Source: Symbiodinium natans
Lineage: Eukaryota; Sar; Dinophyceae; Suessiales; Symbiodiniaceae
Length of the DNA stretch: 11,000 nt
Direction of reading: 5' to 3'
Assembly: GCA_905221605.1 (NCBI GenBank)
Contig: CAJNDS010002524.1
Span: 64,001 to 75,000, forward strand
Below the pieces are notes generated by a model, which was not told the DNA's origin, searched no databases, and was given only the letters and a program-made list of their open reading frames with translations. Shown here one piece after another: positions 1-4,735 of the stretch (the stretch's first letter is position 1; each line of letters starts with the position of its first letter). The position numbers and the translations under genes are program-made.

Positions 1-14
1 GGTTTCTGATGCAG

Positions 15-91
15 TCCATATCCAACTTGTGGAATTTCCTCTTCGCTTTCCCTGCAAAGAGCTTCAACCCCCACGCGTCCCTACTTTCAAG
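15..91 (+). CDS. candidate internal exon, unknown protein
   Basis: A CAG acceptor at 12-14 is followed by an open, codon-like frame (first full codon at 17) reading VHIQLVEFPLRFPCKELQPP and on to TFK. AAG at 89-91 is followed by GCATGC, which would be a GC-type splice donor, leaving phase 0. An inverted-repeat element starts 21 bases further on. The family is not recognised. The frame choice rests on amino-acid plausibility only, since other frames are also open here, so this is a weak call. Confidence 0.35.
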
Positions 92-112
92 GCATGCGCT
101 ACTGCTACTTTT

Positions 113-294
113 TGCTGCAGAACCCCCCCCCAAAAAAAATGTATATATATATATATATATATTAATAATAATAATAAATAATAATAATGATAATGATAAT
201 AATCATAATAATAATCATGATGATGATGATACAGATTCCTTATAAGGGCAATATAGGATCATCATTGTATATTTTTCGTGGGGTTCGTTTAGCA
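113..294. mobile_element. inverted-repeat element, TGCT..GAACCCC family, copy 1
   Basis: The left end TGCTGCAGAACCCC and right end GGGGTTCGTTTAGCA are imperfect inverted repeats. The body holds a stretch, about 241-266, that matches the body of a second copy at 8930-9031 (AAGGGCAAyATAGG followed by ATyATCAT). Between the left end and that block the copy carries a large microsatellite. No coding capacity is seen, so this would be a non-autonomous MITE or introner-like element. The assignment comes from comparing the two copies in the window. Confidence 0.6.
141..232. repeat. microsatellite block (TA)n, (AAT)n, (ATG)n
   Basis: Eleven TA dinucleotides are followed by AAT/ATA trinucleotides and then degenerate ATAATG and GATGAT units. 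The block lies inside the inverted-repeat element at 113-294 and explains why that copy is longer than its relative near 8930. Confidence 0.9.
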
Positions 295-355
295 AGTCGT
301 AGGTTTGTGTATCGTTTCATACCCTTTAAGAACAGGACGTGTGCCTTAATTGTTG

Positions 356-482
356 GTACATGAAGTAGAGTTTATATTTCTTGTATCCCCAAAAGGACAC
401 CAAGTATATACACTCACCAAAGTTAAAAGGGAAACTTATATACACTCACCAATAACAGTAATATAAACCCTACTTCACATCC
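356..482. mobile_element. inverted-repeat element with internal 16-bp duplication
   Basis: Left arm ATGAAGTAGAGTTTATATT (360-378) pairs with right arm AATATAAACCCTACTTCACAT (460-480). Inside, TATATACACTCACCAA occurs twice, at 405-420 and 437-452. It is AT-richer than the neighbouring coding islands, has no ORF, and lies just upstream of the first GTPase exon. It may be a MITE within an intron; bases 295-355 to its left hold nothing I can name. Confidence 0.6.
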
Positions 483-498
483 GTTCGAGAGATCTCAG

Positions 499-532
499 GA
501 AGCTGGCTTCCAAGCATGGCGCCTGCACCATC
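499..532 (+). CDS. P-loop GTPase, exon before the G3 exon
   Basis: After the acceptor CTCAG (494-498) the frame reads KLASKHGACTI and ends in phase 0 at a GTGACC donor. Spliced to 771 it gives ACTIVIKLPKLSTFL, a strand-like segment expected between the P-loop and G3 of a large GTPase. The Thr of ACTI is a candidate G2 residue. If the exon were extended to the next GT (552), the phase would not fit the next exon and would hit a stop, which supports the 533 donor. The P-loop (GxxxxGKS/T) must lie upstream of the window. The family is dynamin-superfamily-like by motif order only. Confidence 0.55.
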
Positions 533-770
533 GTGACCTGGCAGCCCAGTGGTACCCTGTTACCCTTTCTTTTGGGGGGCTATATGGGCTTCCTTATAAA
601 GTAGCCCTGAACCCTAAACCCTAAACCCTAAACCCTAAACCCTAAACCCTAAACCCTAAACCCTAAACCCTAAACCCTAAACCCTAAACCCTAAACCCTA
701 AACCCTAAACCCTAAACCCTAAACCCAAGAAAGGGCGCCCTTATTGTAATAGGGATACTGGGCTGCCAAG
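533..770 (+). mobile_element. introner-like intron with telomeric core
   Basis: Perfect 12-bp terminal inverted repeats TGGCAGCCCAGT (539-550) and ACTGGGCTGCCA (757-768) extend imperfectly inward to AAGAAAGGG at 727. They enclose a GTACC...TTATAA module and a pure CCCTAAA array (610-726). The flanks are a degenerate 8-base direct repeat, TCGTGACC before and AGGTGATC after (5 of 8 identical). Its GT supplies the splice donor and its AG the acceptor. This is the arrangement known for introner elements that insert at AG|GT sites. Confidence 0.65.
610..726. repeat. interstitial telomere array (CCCTAAA)n
   Basis: About 16 uninterrupted CCCTAAA units form the longest perfect array in the window. 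It is the core of the intron at 533-770, so it is an internal telomeric sequence and not a chromosome end. Confidence 0.95.
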
Positions 771-864
771 GTGATCAAGCTGCCGAAGCTGTCCACCTTT
801 CTGGACACTGACGGCGCGTCCCACACGTGGGAGAGGCGCGAACAAGCCGAAAGCCTGCCTTGGG
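771..864 (+). CDS. P-loop GTPase, exon 2 in window
   Basis: The frame reads VIKLPKLSTFLDTDGASHTW and continues to AESLPW. It enters in phase 0 from 532 and leaves in phase 1 at 864, where the following intron starts GTTTAGGG, so the telomere-type repeat itself supplies the GT donor. This segment fits the region between G2 and G3 of a GTPase domain. Codon third positions are GC-rich, unlike the flanking repeats. Confidence 0.6.
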
Positions 865-1185
865 GTTTAGGGTTTAGGGTTCAGGGTTTAGGCCTTAACC
901 CCTAAACCCTAAACCCTAAACCCCAAGCCCCAAGCCCCAAACCCCAAACCCCCAAACCCCAAAACCCCCAGGCCCCAAACCCCAAACCCCAAACCCCAAG
1001 CCCCAAGCCCCAAGCCCCAAGCCCCAAGCCCCAAACCCCAAACCCCAAACCCAACCCTGAGGGTCTGGGGTTTAGGGTTTAGGGCTTAGGCCTAAACTCT
1101 AAACCCTACACCCTAAACCCTAAACCCTAAACCCCAAGCCCCAAGCCCGAAACCCCAAACCCCAAACCCCAAACCCTGAGGCCAG
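865..1185. repeat. intron of inverted telomere-like arrays
   Basis: The segment starts with TTTAGGG units and flips to CCCTAAA at about 890. It runs through a CCCCAAA/CCCCAAG variant array (918-1052), flips again to TTTAGGG at about 1068-1088, and then returns to CCCTAAA through the junction AGGCCTAAA. The transcript would fold into G-rich/C-rich hairpins. The acceptor GGCCAG at 1180-1185 closes it with the phase required by the flanking exons. Confidence 0.8.
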
Positions 1186-1259
1186 CCATCTTGGACTATG
1201 CCGACCTTTGGGACACGCCGGGGCTCGGGGACACCACCTCCGGCCTCGATTGCAACTCG
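1186..1259 (+). CDS. P-loop GTPase, G3 (DTPG) exon
   Basis: The incoming phase 1 base plus CC makes Ala, then the frame reads ILDYADLWDTPGLGDTTSG and LDCNS. A hydrophobic strand followed by DTPG is the Walker B/G3 motif of TRAFAC GTPases; the Asp coordinates Mg2+ through water and the Gly contacts the gamma phosphate. The exon may end at GT 1260 or continue past an inserted element: after the second copy of a direct repeat the frame reads on as VDLLESGLR (1374-1400). This is the strongest functional identification in the window, although the subfamily cannot be fixed. Confidence 0.7.
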
Positions 1260-1380
1260 GTCGACCCAGAGACTCCAAAACCCCTTCGTTAAGGAATATA
1301 CATTAAATCATATTAGGGTTCCTATTATCATTTAAGGTCTAATTCGTTAATTGAGGGGTTTGGGAGTCTCTCGGTCGACC
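1256..1380. mobile_element. inverted-repeat element with 11-bp direct repeat, in GTPase exon
   Basis: CTCGGTCGACC occurs exactly at 1256-1266 and 1370-1380. Between them, AGAGACTCCaAAACCCCT (from 1268) pairs with AGGGGTTTgGGAGTCTCT (to 1371). Removing one repeat plus the element restores an open GTPase frame running from DCNS into VDLLESG. Precise removal would use GT...CG ends rather than GT-AG; a canonical alternative ends at AG 1365 and also stays open. The direct repeat length overlaps the ends of the inverted repeat, so the true target duplication is about 9 bp. Confidence 0.65.
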
Positions 1381-1399
1381 TCTTGGAGAGTGGTCTGAG

Positions 1400-1480
1400 G
1401 GTTTGCAGGGTTTGCTTAGGGTCTAGGGTTTTGGGGTTTTGGGGTTTTATTGTTTAGGGTTTAGGGGGGGGAGTGGGGGG
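1400..1480. repeat. G-rich telomere-like tract
   Basis: Degenerate TTTAGGG, GGGTTTTG and GGGTTTTATTG units lie between the G3 exon and the next coding island, with a G run at 1465-1480. No C-rich counterpart precedes the next exon, which makes this an exception to the general orientation rule. Confidence 0.75.
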
Positions 1481-1507
1481 AGCATGGGCTTAATTCCACT
1501 CTTCAAG

Positions 1508-1595
1508 CCCGCGGAGAAGACAGGTGATGCTGCGGTAGCCCGGCTCCTCGAAAATGAGGCGTGCGTGTTCCTGTGGTGCATGCCCTACAGCCAAG
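1508..1595 (+). CDS. P-loop GTPase, exon between G3 and G4
   Basis: The frame reads PAEKTGDAAVARLLENEACV and then FLWCMPYSQ, ending in phase 1 at an AAG|GTGGGG donor. A helix followed by a hydrophobic strand fits beta-4 of the GTPase fold. The frame is also open upstream (GLIPLFK), so the left edge could be near 1483 rather than the acceptor TTCAAG at 1507. The phase joins exactly to the exon at 1882, giving YSQGAPST. Confidence 0.6.
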
Positions 1596-1695
1596 GTGGG
1601 GGGCTCCCGACCCAAATCTTACTTACCCGTCCACAATCCCTAAGATACACAAAGCCAACTCCCCGAAACCCTGCTGTGAACCAGCTCTGCTGTAA

Positions 1696-1873
1696 ATCTG
1701 AAACCCTCAACCCTAAACGCTAAACCTTAAGCTTCCCGCAGTCCGTACCCCCCCTCCCCCCTCCCCCAAACCGCACACACCCCAAACCCTCAACCCTAAA
1801 CCAAACCCTCAACCCTAAACCCTAAACCCCAAACCCCAAACCCTAAACCCTAAACCCCAAACCCCAAACCCTC
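1696..1873. repeat. C-rich telomere-like arrays before the G4 exon
   Basis: CCCTAAA, CCCTCAA and CCCCAAA units occur in two blocks separated by a CCCTCCCC tract (about 1748-1768). They lead into the acceptor GTCAG at 1877-1881 and supply a pyrimidine-rich tract upstream of it. The preceding 1596-1695 is intron sequence without a recognisable feature. Confidence 0.8.
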
Positions 1874-1881
1874 AACGTCAG

Positions 1882-1982
1882 GAGCCCCGAGCACGGCGTG
1901 CTGTGACCTCATCTTCAGTCTGGCGGAGCGGGCCCCCGGGTGCATCCTGCCCGTGGTGACCAAGGTCTCCGAGGCTTGGAGA
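1882..1982 (+). CDS. P-loop GTPase, G4-like exon
   Basis: After the phase-1 junction the frame reads APSTACCDLIFSLAERAPGC and ILPVVTKVSEAW. A helix followed by a hydrophobic strand ending in TKVS is what G4 ((N/T)KxD, guanine base recognition) looks like, but Ser or Glu stands where Asp is normal. Base specificity may be altered, or the alignment may be off by a residue. Donor candidates are AAG|GTCTCC (1965) and AGA|GTTTTT (1983); both leave phase 0. Confidence 0.6.
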
Positions 1983-2050
1983 GTTTTTAAGGGGGTTTAG
2001 GGTGTAGGGTTTAGGGTTTAGGGTTTGGGGTTTAGGTTTGGGTTTGGGTT
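1983..2050. repeat. G-rich telomere-like tract after the G4 exon
   Basis: GGTTTAGGG units degrade into TTTGGG. They sit directly downstream of an exon and immediately before a MITE copy at 2051; the C-rich counterpart is at 2386-2432. Confidence 0.8.
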
Positions 2051-2148
2051 TGGGATGTTCCCCCTTATACTAACAGTCCTTAATAGGGATGATAGTAGCC
2101 CCTGTTTGAATCCCTATTGAGGACTGCTAGTACGCGGGGGACGCCCCA
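2051..2148. mobile_element. MITE family A, copy 1 (full length)
   Basis: This 98-bp foldback element has arms of about 40 bp: TGGGATGTTCCCCCTTATAC onward to TAATAGGGAT (2051-2090) pairs with ATCCCTATTGAGGACTGC onward to GCCCCA (2110-2148). The loop is about 19 bp. Three relatives occur in the window at 6758, 9435 and 10822. It has no coding capacity, and no convincing target duplication could be read at this site. Confidence 0.85.
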
Positions 2149-2200
2149 GGATTTTGGGGCTCAATCTGTAACGTTCAAACCGAGAACCAATTCCCTATGC

Positions 2201-2229
2201 GGTGCCTCTAGAACAGGGAAAGAGGCACC
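2201..2229. repeat. perfect 9-bp stem hairpin
   Basis: GGTGCCTCT at 2201-2209 and AGAGGCACC at 2221-2229 are exact inverted repeats around an 11-base loop. It lies in non-coding spacer between two foldback elements and has no assigned role. Confidence 0.7.
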
Positions 2230-2247
2230 CAATTCCTTCTTTTCAAA

Positions 2248-2357
2248 CCCTAAGAGTCCATGTACCTTATTATCATGTACTTGGGCCCCAAAGTCCTTAT
2301 TTAGGAAGTACTTGTAAGGCCCAAGTATTCCCTATTTAGGTACATGGACCCTTAGGG
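2248..2357. mobile_element. foldback element, CCCTAAGrGTCCATGTACC ends
   Basis: CCCTAAGAGTCCATGTACC (2248-2266) and GGTACATGGACCCTTAGGG (2339-2357) are inverted repeats with one mismatch. Inner arms GTACTTGGGCC and GGCCCAAGTA continue the pairing, so nearly the whole 110 bp folds back. The outermost bases resemble a telomere unit (CCCTAA). Only one copy is present here. Confidence 0.75.
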
Positions 2358-2385
2358 AAAGGCAACTCTAGGCCGGCTTCTAAGG

Positions 2386-2432
2386 CCCTAAACCCTAAAC
2401 CCTGAACCCTGAACCCTAAACCCTAAACCCTA
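2386..2432. repeat. CCCTAAA array upstream of a coding island
   Basis: Six CCCTAAA/CCCTGAA units are followed by TAATTGCTTTTCAG, a good polypyrimidine acceptor at 2431-2444. The G-rich partner is at 1995-2050, so this intron has G-rich and C-rich ends in inverted orientation. Confidence 0.85.
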
Positions 2433-2444
2433 ATTGCTTTTCAG

Positions 2445-2532
2445 AGCTTTGGAGGTTGGAGGCGCTTTGTTTGCCCTTACCGGGGGTCTTTTCGGTTGGC
2501 GACACACTGCGGTGTGCGATGAAAGTACTATT
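2445..2532 (+). CDS. candidate exon, GTPase gene, frame ambiguous
   Basis: It follows the acceptor TGCTTTTCAG. One frame reads ALEVGGALFALTGGLFGW and on to CDESTI, with a glycine-rich hydrophobic stretch; another, in phase 0 with the previous exon, reads SFGGWRRFVCPYRGSFRL. Donors at 2514 or 2533 would keep phase 0. The acceptor and its context are good, but reading frame and right edge are unresolved. Confidence 0.4.
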
Positions 2533-2554
2533 GTTGAAACAGCCATGAGAACAT

Positions 2555-2975
2555 GAGGGTTTAGGGTTTCGGGTTTAGGGCTAGAGGTTAGGGGTTTGGG
2601 CCCGTGTTGTGTTCAGGGGTGATGCCGAGCCGCGTGATGTGTGATTTTGCCAATGGCTTCGGGGCTCGTATTTATTTTGGCCCTAGAGCTACTACATCAG
2701 AAAGCCTGTAGAGACCGAGCATGCTCTACATAAGTCTTTTGGCCATTCAAGGATTGTTTGTTCTTAGCTGGCTAGGGCTGATGAAGTGTCAGGGTTTTGG
2801 GTTCAACCGGGGCTTCAGGGGTTTGTTTGATCTAGGGCTGTCCGGATTTGCGGTGCTGCTTTCCGGATTTTTGGGCCCGTCGCGCCCCGTCTCTTCGGTT
2901 AAGAAGGATCCCTTACCCTGTCAAGCAACAAGGAGGGGTACCCTTGCTCTTCTTGGGGTTCCTGTCGGTTTTCGA
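2555..2975. other. intron spacer, no recognised feature
   Basis: A TTTAGGG-type tract at 2557-2600 follows the exon. Then come about 370 bases of mixed sequence with a duplicated TCCGGATTT motif (2842, 2871) and a GGTACC module at 2938 resembling those at 551, 4203 and 5279. Weak open frames here look like translations of repeats, and I do not call a gene. Confidence 0.5.
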
Positions 2976-3042
2976 ACCCTAACCCTAAACCCTCAACCCT
3001 AAACCCTAAACCCCAAGCCTATAAACCCTAAACCCTAAACCC
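2976..3042. repeat. CCCTAAA array upstream of a coding island
   Basis: Degenerate CCCTAAA, CCCTCAA and CCCCAAG units lead directly into the acceptor CTGACAG at 3042-3048. This is the C-rich 3' half of the intron whose G-rich 5' half is at 2557-2600. Confidence 0.85.
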
Positions 3043-3048
3043 TGACAG

Positions 3049-3143
3049 GCCGAGAAGACGGTTGCTGAAGGAGCTTGGCAACTTCCTCCCAGCTCCTGTG
3101 AGTTGCTACAGTCCTATGCCATACAGGCAAGCGAGGCGCCCCG
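3049..3143 (+). CDS. candidate exon, helical region of GTPase gene
   Basis: The phase 0 frame reads AEKTVAEGAWQLPPSSCELL and QSYAIQASEAP and leaves in phase 2 at CCG|GTCTTG, matching the next exon at 3281. A shorter alternative ends at the near-consensus donor GTGAGT (3098) in another frame (RRRLLKELGNFLPAP). Phase continuity favours the longer form, and I cannot decide between them from sequence alone. Confidence 0.45.
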
Positions 3144-3149
3144 GTCTTG

Positions 3150-3280
3150 CAGGGTTTAGGGCTTAGGGGTAAAGGGGGTTTAGGGTTTCGGGCTTAGGAT
3201 TTAGGGTGGTGGTGCAGAGGTGGTGTTATACTCGAATTAGGGACTCAACCCTAAACCCTACTTGCGCAGTTATACTCTAG
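3150..3280. repeat. intron with G-rich then C-rich telomere-like ends
   Basis: GGGTTTAGGG-type units occupy 3152-3208, and CCCTAAACCCTA occurs at 3249-3260 just before the acceptor ACTCTAG (3280). It is a small example of the inverted telomeric layout. Confidence 0.7.
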
Positions 3281-3323
3281 GCCGGGCTGGATGTGCATTT
3301 TAGCGACTAGCATCTCGAAGCAG
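3281..3323 (+). CDS. candidate short exon
   Basis: The phase 2 entry completes an Arg codon, then the frame reads PGWMCILATSISKQ and leaves in phase 0 at CAG|GTCCGAAG. Its phases fit both neighbours (3143 and 3433). It is a short hydrophobic segment with no recognised motif. Confidence 0.45.
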
Positions 3324-3339
3324 GTCCGAAGTTGCTGGA

Positions 3340-3417
3340 CCCCCAACCCCCCTCCCCCCAGCCCCCTCCCCCCACCCCCCTCCCCCCACCCCCCTCCCCC
3401 CACCCCCTCCCCCTCCG
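3340..3417. repeat. C-rich minisatellite (CCCCCTCCCCCCA)n
   Basis: About five imperfect units of C-runs broken by T or A lie between two coding islands. It can act as the polypyrimidine tract for the acceptor at 3432, and the opposite strand is G-quadruplex prone. It replaces the usual CCCTAAA array in this intron. Confidence 0.85.
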
Positions 3418-3432
3418 CTGAACTGGCGGGAG

Positions 3433-3537
3433 AAGCCACTGTACGGCCCTGCTGCCCAGGCGAAACATGCATTGGACCTTGCGGAAGCCGCCAATCAGTC
3501 AGCTGCCGCTGATCGAGCACGTGAAGATCAGGACGGG
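3433..3537 (+). CDS. candidate exon, Ala-rich helix
   Basis: Thirty-five codons start KPLYGPAAQAKHALDLAEAA and end AREDQDG, with GGG|GTGGTG as donor. It enters and leaves in phase 0, so it joins cleanly to 3323 and 3619. The Ala/Glu/Gln content suggests a helix, possibly part of a stalk or coiled region after the GTPase domain. The family is not recognised beyond that. Confidence 0.55.
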
Positions 3538-3618
3538 GTGGTGTGTTGGATTGTTGGTTAAAAACTGAGAGCTGGGGGGCAGGGGAGGGGGGGCTCAGTT
3601 TGAGAAGCGCCTGGCAAG

Positions 3619-3943
3619 TCTTATCCGCCCAAGGTCCCGAAGTCGTCAATTGACCAGCTTTACGACTCGGTTCGCCCCCTGGTGAATGTCAACAAGCCCT
3701 ATGACCAGCACGTGCACCTGGACAACAAGCGGCGCAACTTAGAGGAAGCACTGCAACACTACCACTACGCCATGGACATCGACGACCTTTGCTCCAAGAT
3801 CCGCCTGATGGTGCCGAATTCGGTCGTGGCCTTTGCAGGCTTAGGGCCATGTGCCCGCGCCACGGAGCAAGACCAAAACTTGCTCAAAGCCCTTACCAAC
3901 GTGCTCAAGTCAGAGTTCAAGCAGAACTCAGAGGCCCTCCTAG
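3619..3943 (+). CDS. long helical exon of the GTPase gene
   Basis: This is the longest clear coding stretch. It starts SYPPKVPKSSIDQLYDSVRP in frame with the preceding exon after the acceptor GGCAAG (3618), continues through NLEEALQHYHYAMDIDDLCS, and ends NSEALL. The upstream frame FEKRLASLIRP (3599-3634) is also open but leads to a stop, so I prefer the 3618 acceptor. The heptad-like charged and aromatic pattern around NLEEALQHYHYAMDIDDL resembles a spectrin-type three-helix repeat; that is a guess. Codon third positions are strongly GC. It leaves in phase 1 at CTAG|GTAGGAT. Confidence 0.7.
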
Positions 3944-4061
3944 GTAGGATAAGGGGGACCCTTAAACGGGAGCCCCTTCTTAACCCTCTTCTGGCTCGCT
4001 TAAACAGGGACCTTTTTCAGAGGGTCTATATCCCCAAGGGTCCCCCTAATCCTATCCCACT
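3937..4061 (+). mobile_element. introner-like element in coding exon, ORF-neutral
   Basis: TAGGATaAGGGGGACCCTT (from 3946) and AAGGGTCCCCCTAATCCTA are inverted repeats. AGAGGCC flanks the element as a direct repeat (3930-3936 and 4062-4068). The intron, read as GT at 3944 to AG at 4063, is 120 bp, a multiple of three, and has no stop in frame. Spliced and unspliced messages both stay open; splicing joins SEALL to EAYQTLAEL. The left end recurs at 4680-4710. Confidence 0.7.
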
Positions 4062-4063
4062 AG

Positions 4064-4179
4064 AGGCCTACCAAACCCTGGCGGAGCTCGCGCGGCTGGA
4101 GTCCACGGTGGCCTCCGCGCTTGCCAAGATCTACAATGTCGTCATGCCGCACGCCCTCCTCGACCAGGATCCCCACTAA
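4064..4179 (+). CDS. terminal exon candidate of the GTPase gene
   Basis: It continues the frame of 3619-3943 in the correct phase: EAYQTLAELARLESTVASAL, then AKIYNVVMPHALLDQDPH and TAA at 4177-4179. An amphipathic helix is evident. The TAA may be the true stop. If the transcript continues instead, a donor at 4138 (AAT|GTCGTC) would skip the stop and link to helical islands from 4358 on. Confidence 0.6.
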
Positions 4180-4184
4180 ATTTT

Positions 4185-4343
4185 GTGGTTTACGAAATTA
4201 GGGGTACCTTTTGGGGTCCTTAAAGCTTATAAGGGAATCCTACTACTATTTTGGGGTTAAACCCTAAACCCTAAACCCTAAACCCTAAACCCTAAACCCT
4301 GTCTCTCTTCGGGGTCCCTTATTTCCGTAAACCCCCCCCCCAC
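4185..4343. mobile_element. inverted-repeat element with telomeric core
   Basis: GTGGTTTACGAAATTAGGGG (from 4185) pairs with the arm at 4311-4343 (GGGGTCCCTTATTTCCGTAAAC then a C run and CAC), with a slipped C run inserted in the right arm. Inside are the module GGGGTACC...TTTTGGGG...CTTATAAGGG, shared with 551-597 and 5397-5450, and a CCCTAAA array (4257-4301). It has the same architecture as the intron at 533-770. Confidence 0.6.
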
Positions 4344-4357
4344 ATGATGCGTGAAAG

Positions 4358-4384
4358 TTCAAGCCAAAGAGCATGAAGAGCCGA
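4358..4384 (+). CDS. possible microexon
   Basis: Nine codons reading FKPKSMKSR lie between GTGAAAG (acceptor AG at 4357) and a GTACAT donor. It is flanked upstream by the C-rich intron end and downstream by TTTAGGG units, the usual context of coding islands here. It is too short to be certain. Confidence 0.25.
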
Positions 4385-4393
4385 GTACATCCA

Positions 4394-4500
4394 GGGTTTA
4401 GGGTTTAGGGTTTAGGGTTTAGGGTTTAGGGTTTACCAGAGAAACCTCTGCAAAAGTTTTGGAGGGTTTAAGGTTTAGGGTTTAGGGTTTAGGGTTTAGG
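4394..4500. repeat. TTTAGGG arrays (two blocks)
   Basis: Perfect units at 4394-4433 and 4470-4499 are separated by a short non-repeat segment. Both are in the G-rich orientation even though a coding island follows, so they go against the usual rule of C-rich arrays before exons. Confidence 0.9.
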
Positions 4501-4515
4501 AATTTAAGTCTCCAG

Positions 4516-4598
4516 GCGACGGCCATCAAGCATGTCATTGATGACGCCTGCGCTGAGTACGAGCGGGAGCGCACGAGAATCTTCGAGGACGCGGAGGG
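4516..4598 (+). CDS. helical exon, possible second gene
   Basis: The acceptor CTCCAG at 4510-4515 precedes ATAIKHVIDDACAEYERERT and RIFEDAE. The GC3-rich codon use and the helix, rich in charged residues, look genuinely coding. A GTGAGA donor follows at 4599, but no acceptor gives a usable intron before the next open frame at 4600-4683, which lies one base out of register. The helix may belong to the same large protein as 3619-4179. Confidence 0.55.
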
Positions 4599-4599
4599 G

Positions 4600-4683
4600 T
4601 GAGACACGCGAAGCCCGTTGTCCAAGGTAAGCTCCAGGCCATCCTGACAAAGGCAGAAAACCAAGCTCTTAGGTTTATCCTAG
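4600..4683 (+). CDS. helical exon, shifted by one base from its neighbour
   Basis: The frame reads VRHAKPVVQGKLQAILTKAE and NQALRFIL, ending in phase 1 at CTAG|GTAGGAT, the same donor context as 3943. It would read straight on from 4516-4598 if the GGGG run at 4596-4599 had one more G. Either a frameshift, a base-call error in a homopolymer, or an unrecognised 28-base intron separates them. The left edge is uncertain. Confidence 0.5.
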
Positions 4684-4735
4684 GTAGGATGCGGGGGACC
4701 CTTAAAGGGTTTGGGGTTTAGGGTTTAGGGTTAAG
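4680..4735. mobile_element. left end of the 3937-type element fused to TTTAGGG array
   Basis: CTAGGTAGGATgcGGGGGACCCTTAAA matches the left end of the element at 3937-4061 almost base for base, then runs into TTTGGGGTTTAGGG units at 4709. The matching right inverted repeat is not found nearby, so this is a truncated or rearranged copy that still supplies a splice donor. Confidence 0.65.

Noticed and set aside
9-245. 78-residue frame ending in Ile/Asn/Asp runs
   Set aside because: The second half is a translated AT-rich microsatellite; a different frame in 15-91 looks more codon-like.
601-730. Chromosome-end telomere
   Set aside because: Both array orientations recur through all 11 kb with coding islands in between, so these are internal arrays.
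2201-2229. Rho-independent terminator
   Set aside because: The 9-bp stem has no following T run, and the context is eukaryotic intron or spacer.
3251-3649. Minus-strand 132-residue open frame (and the overlapping 64-residue one)
   Set aside because: Its Gly-rich middle is the antisense of the C-rich minisatellite, and the + strand has phase-consistent exons on both sides.
4599-4626. 28-base intron GTGAGA...CCAAG
   Set aside because: Too short for known spliceosomal introns in most algae and it leaves the wrong phase, so a frameshift is the simpler reading.
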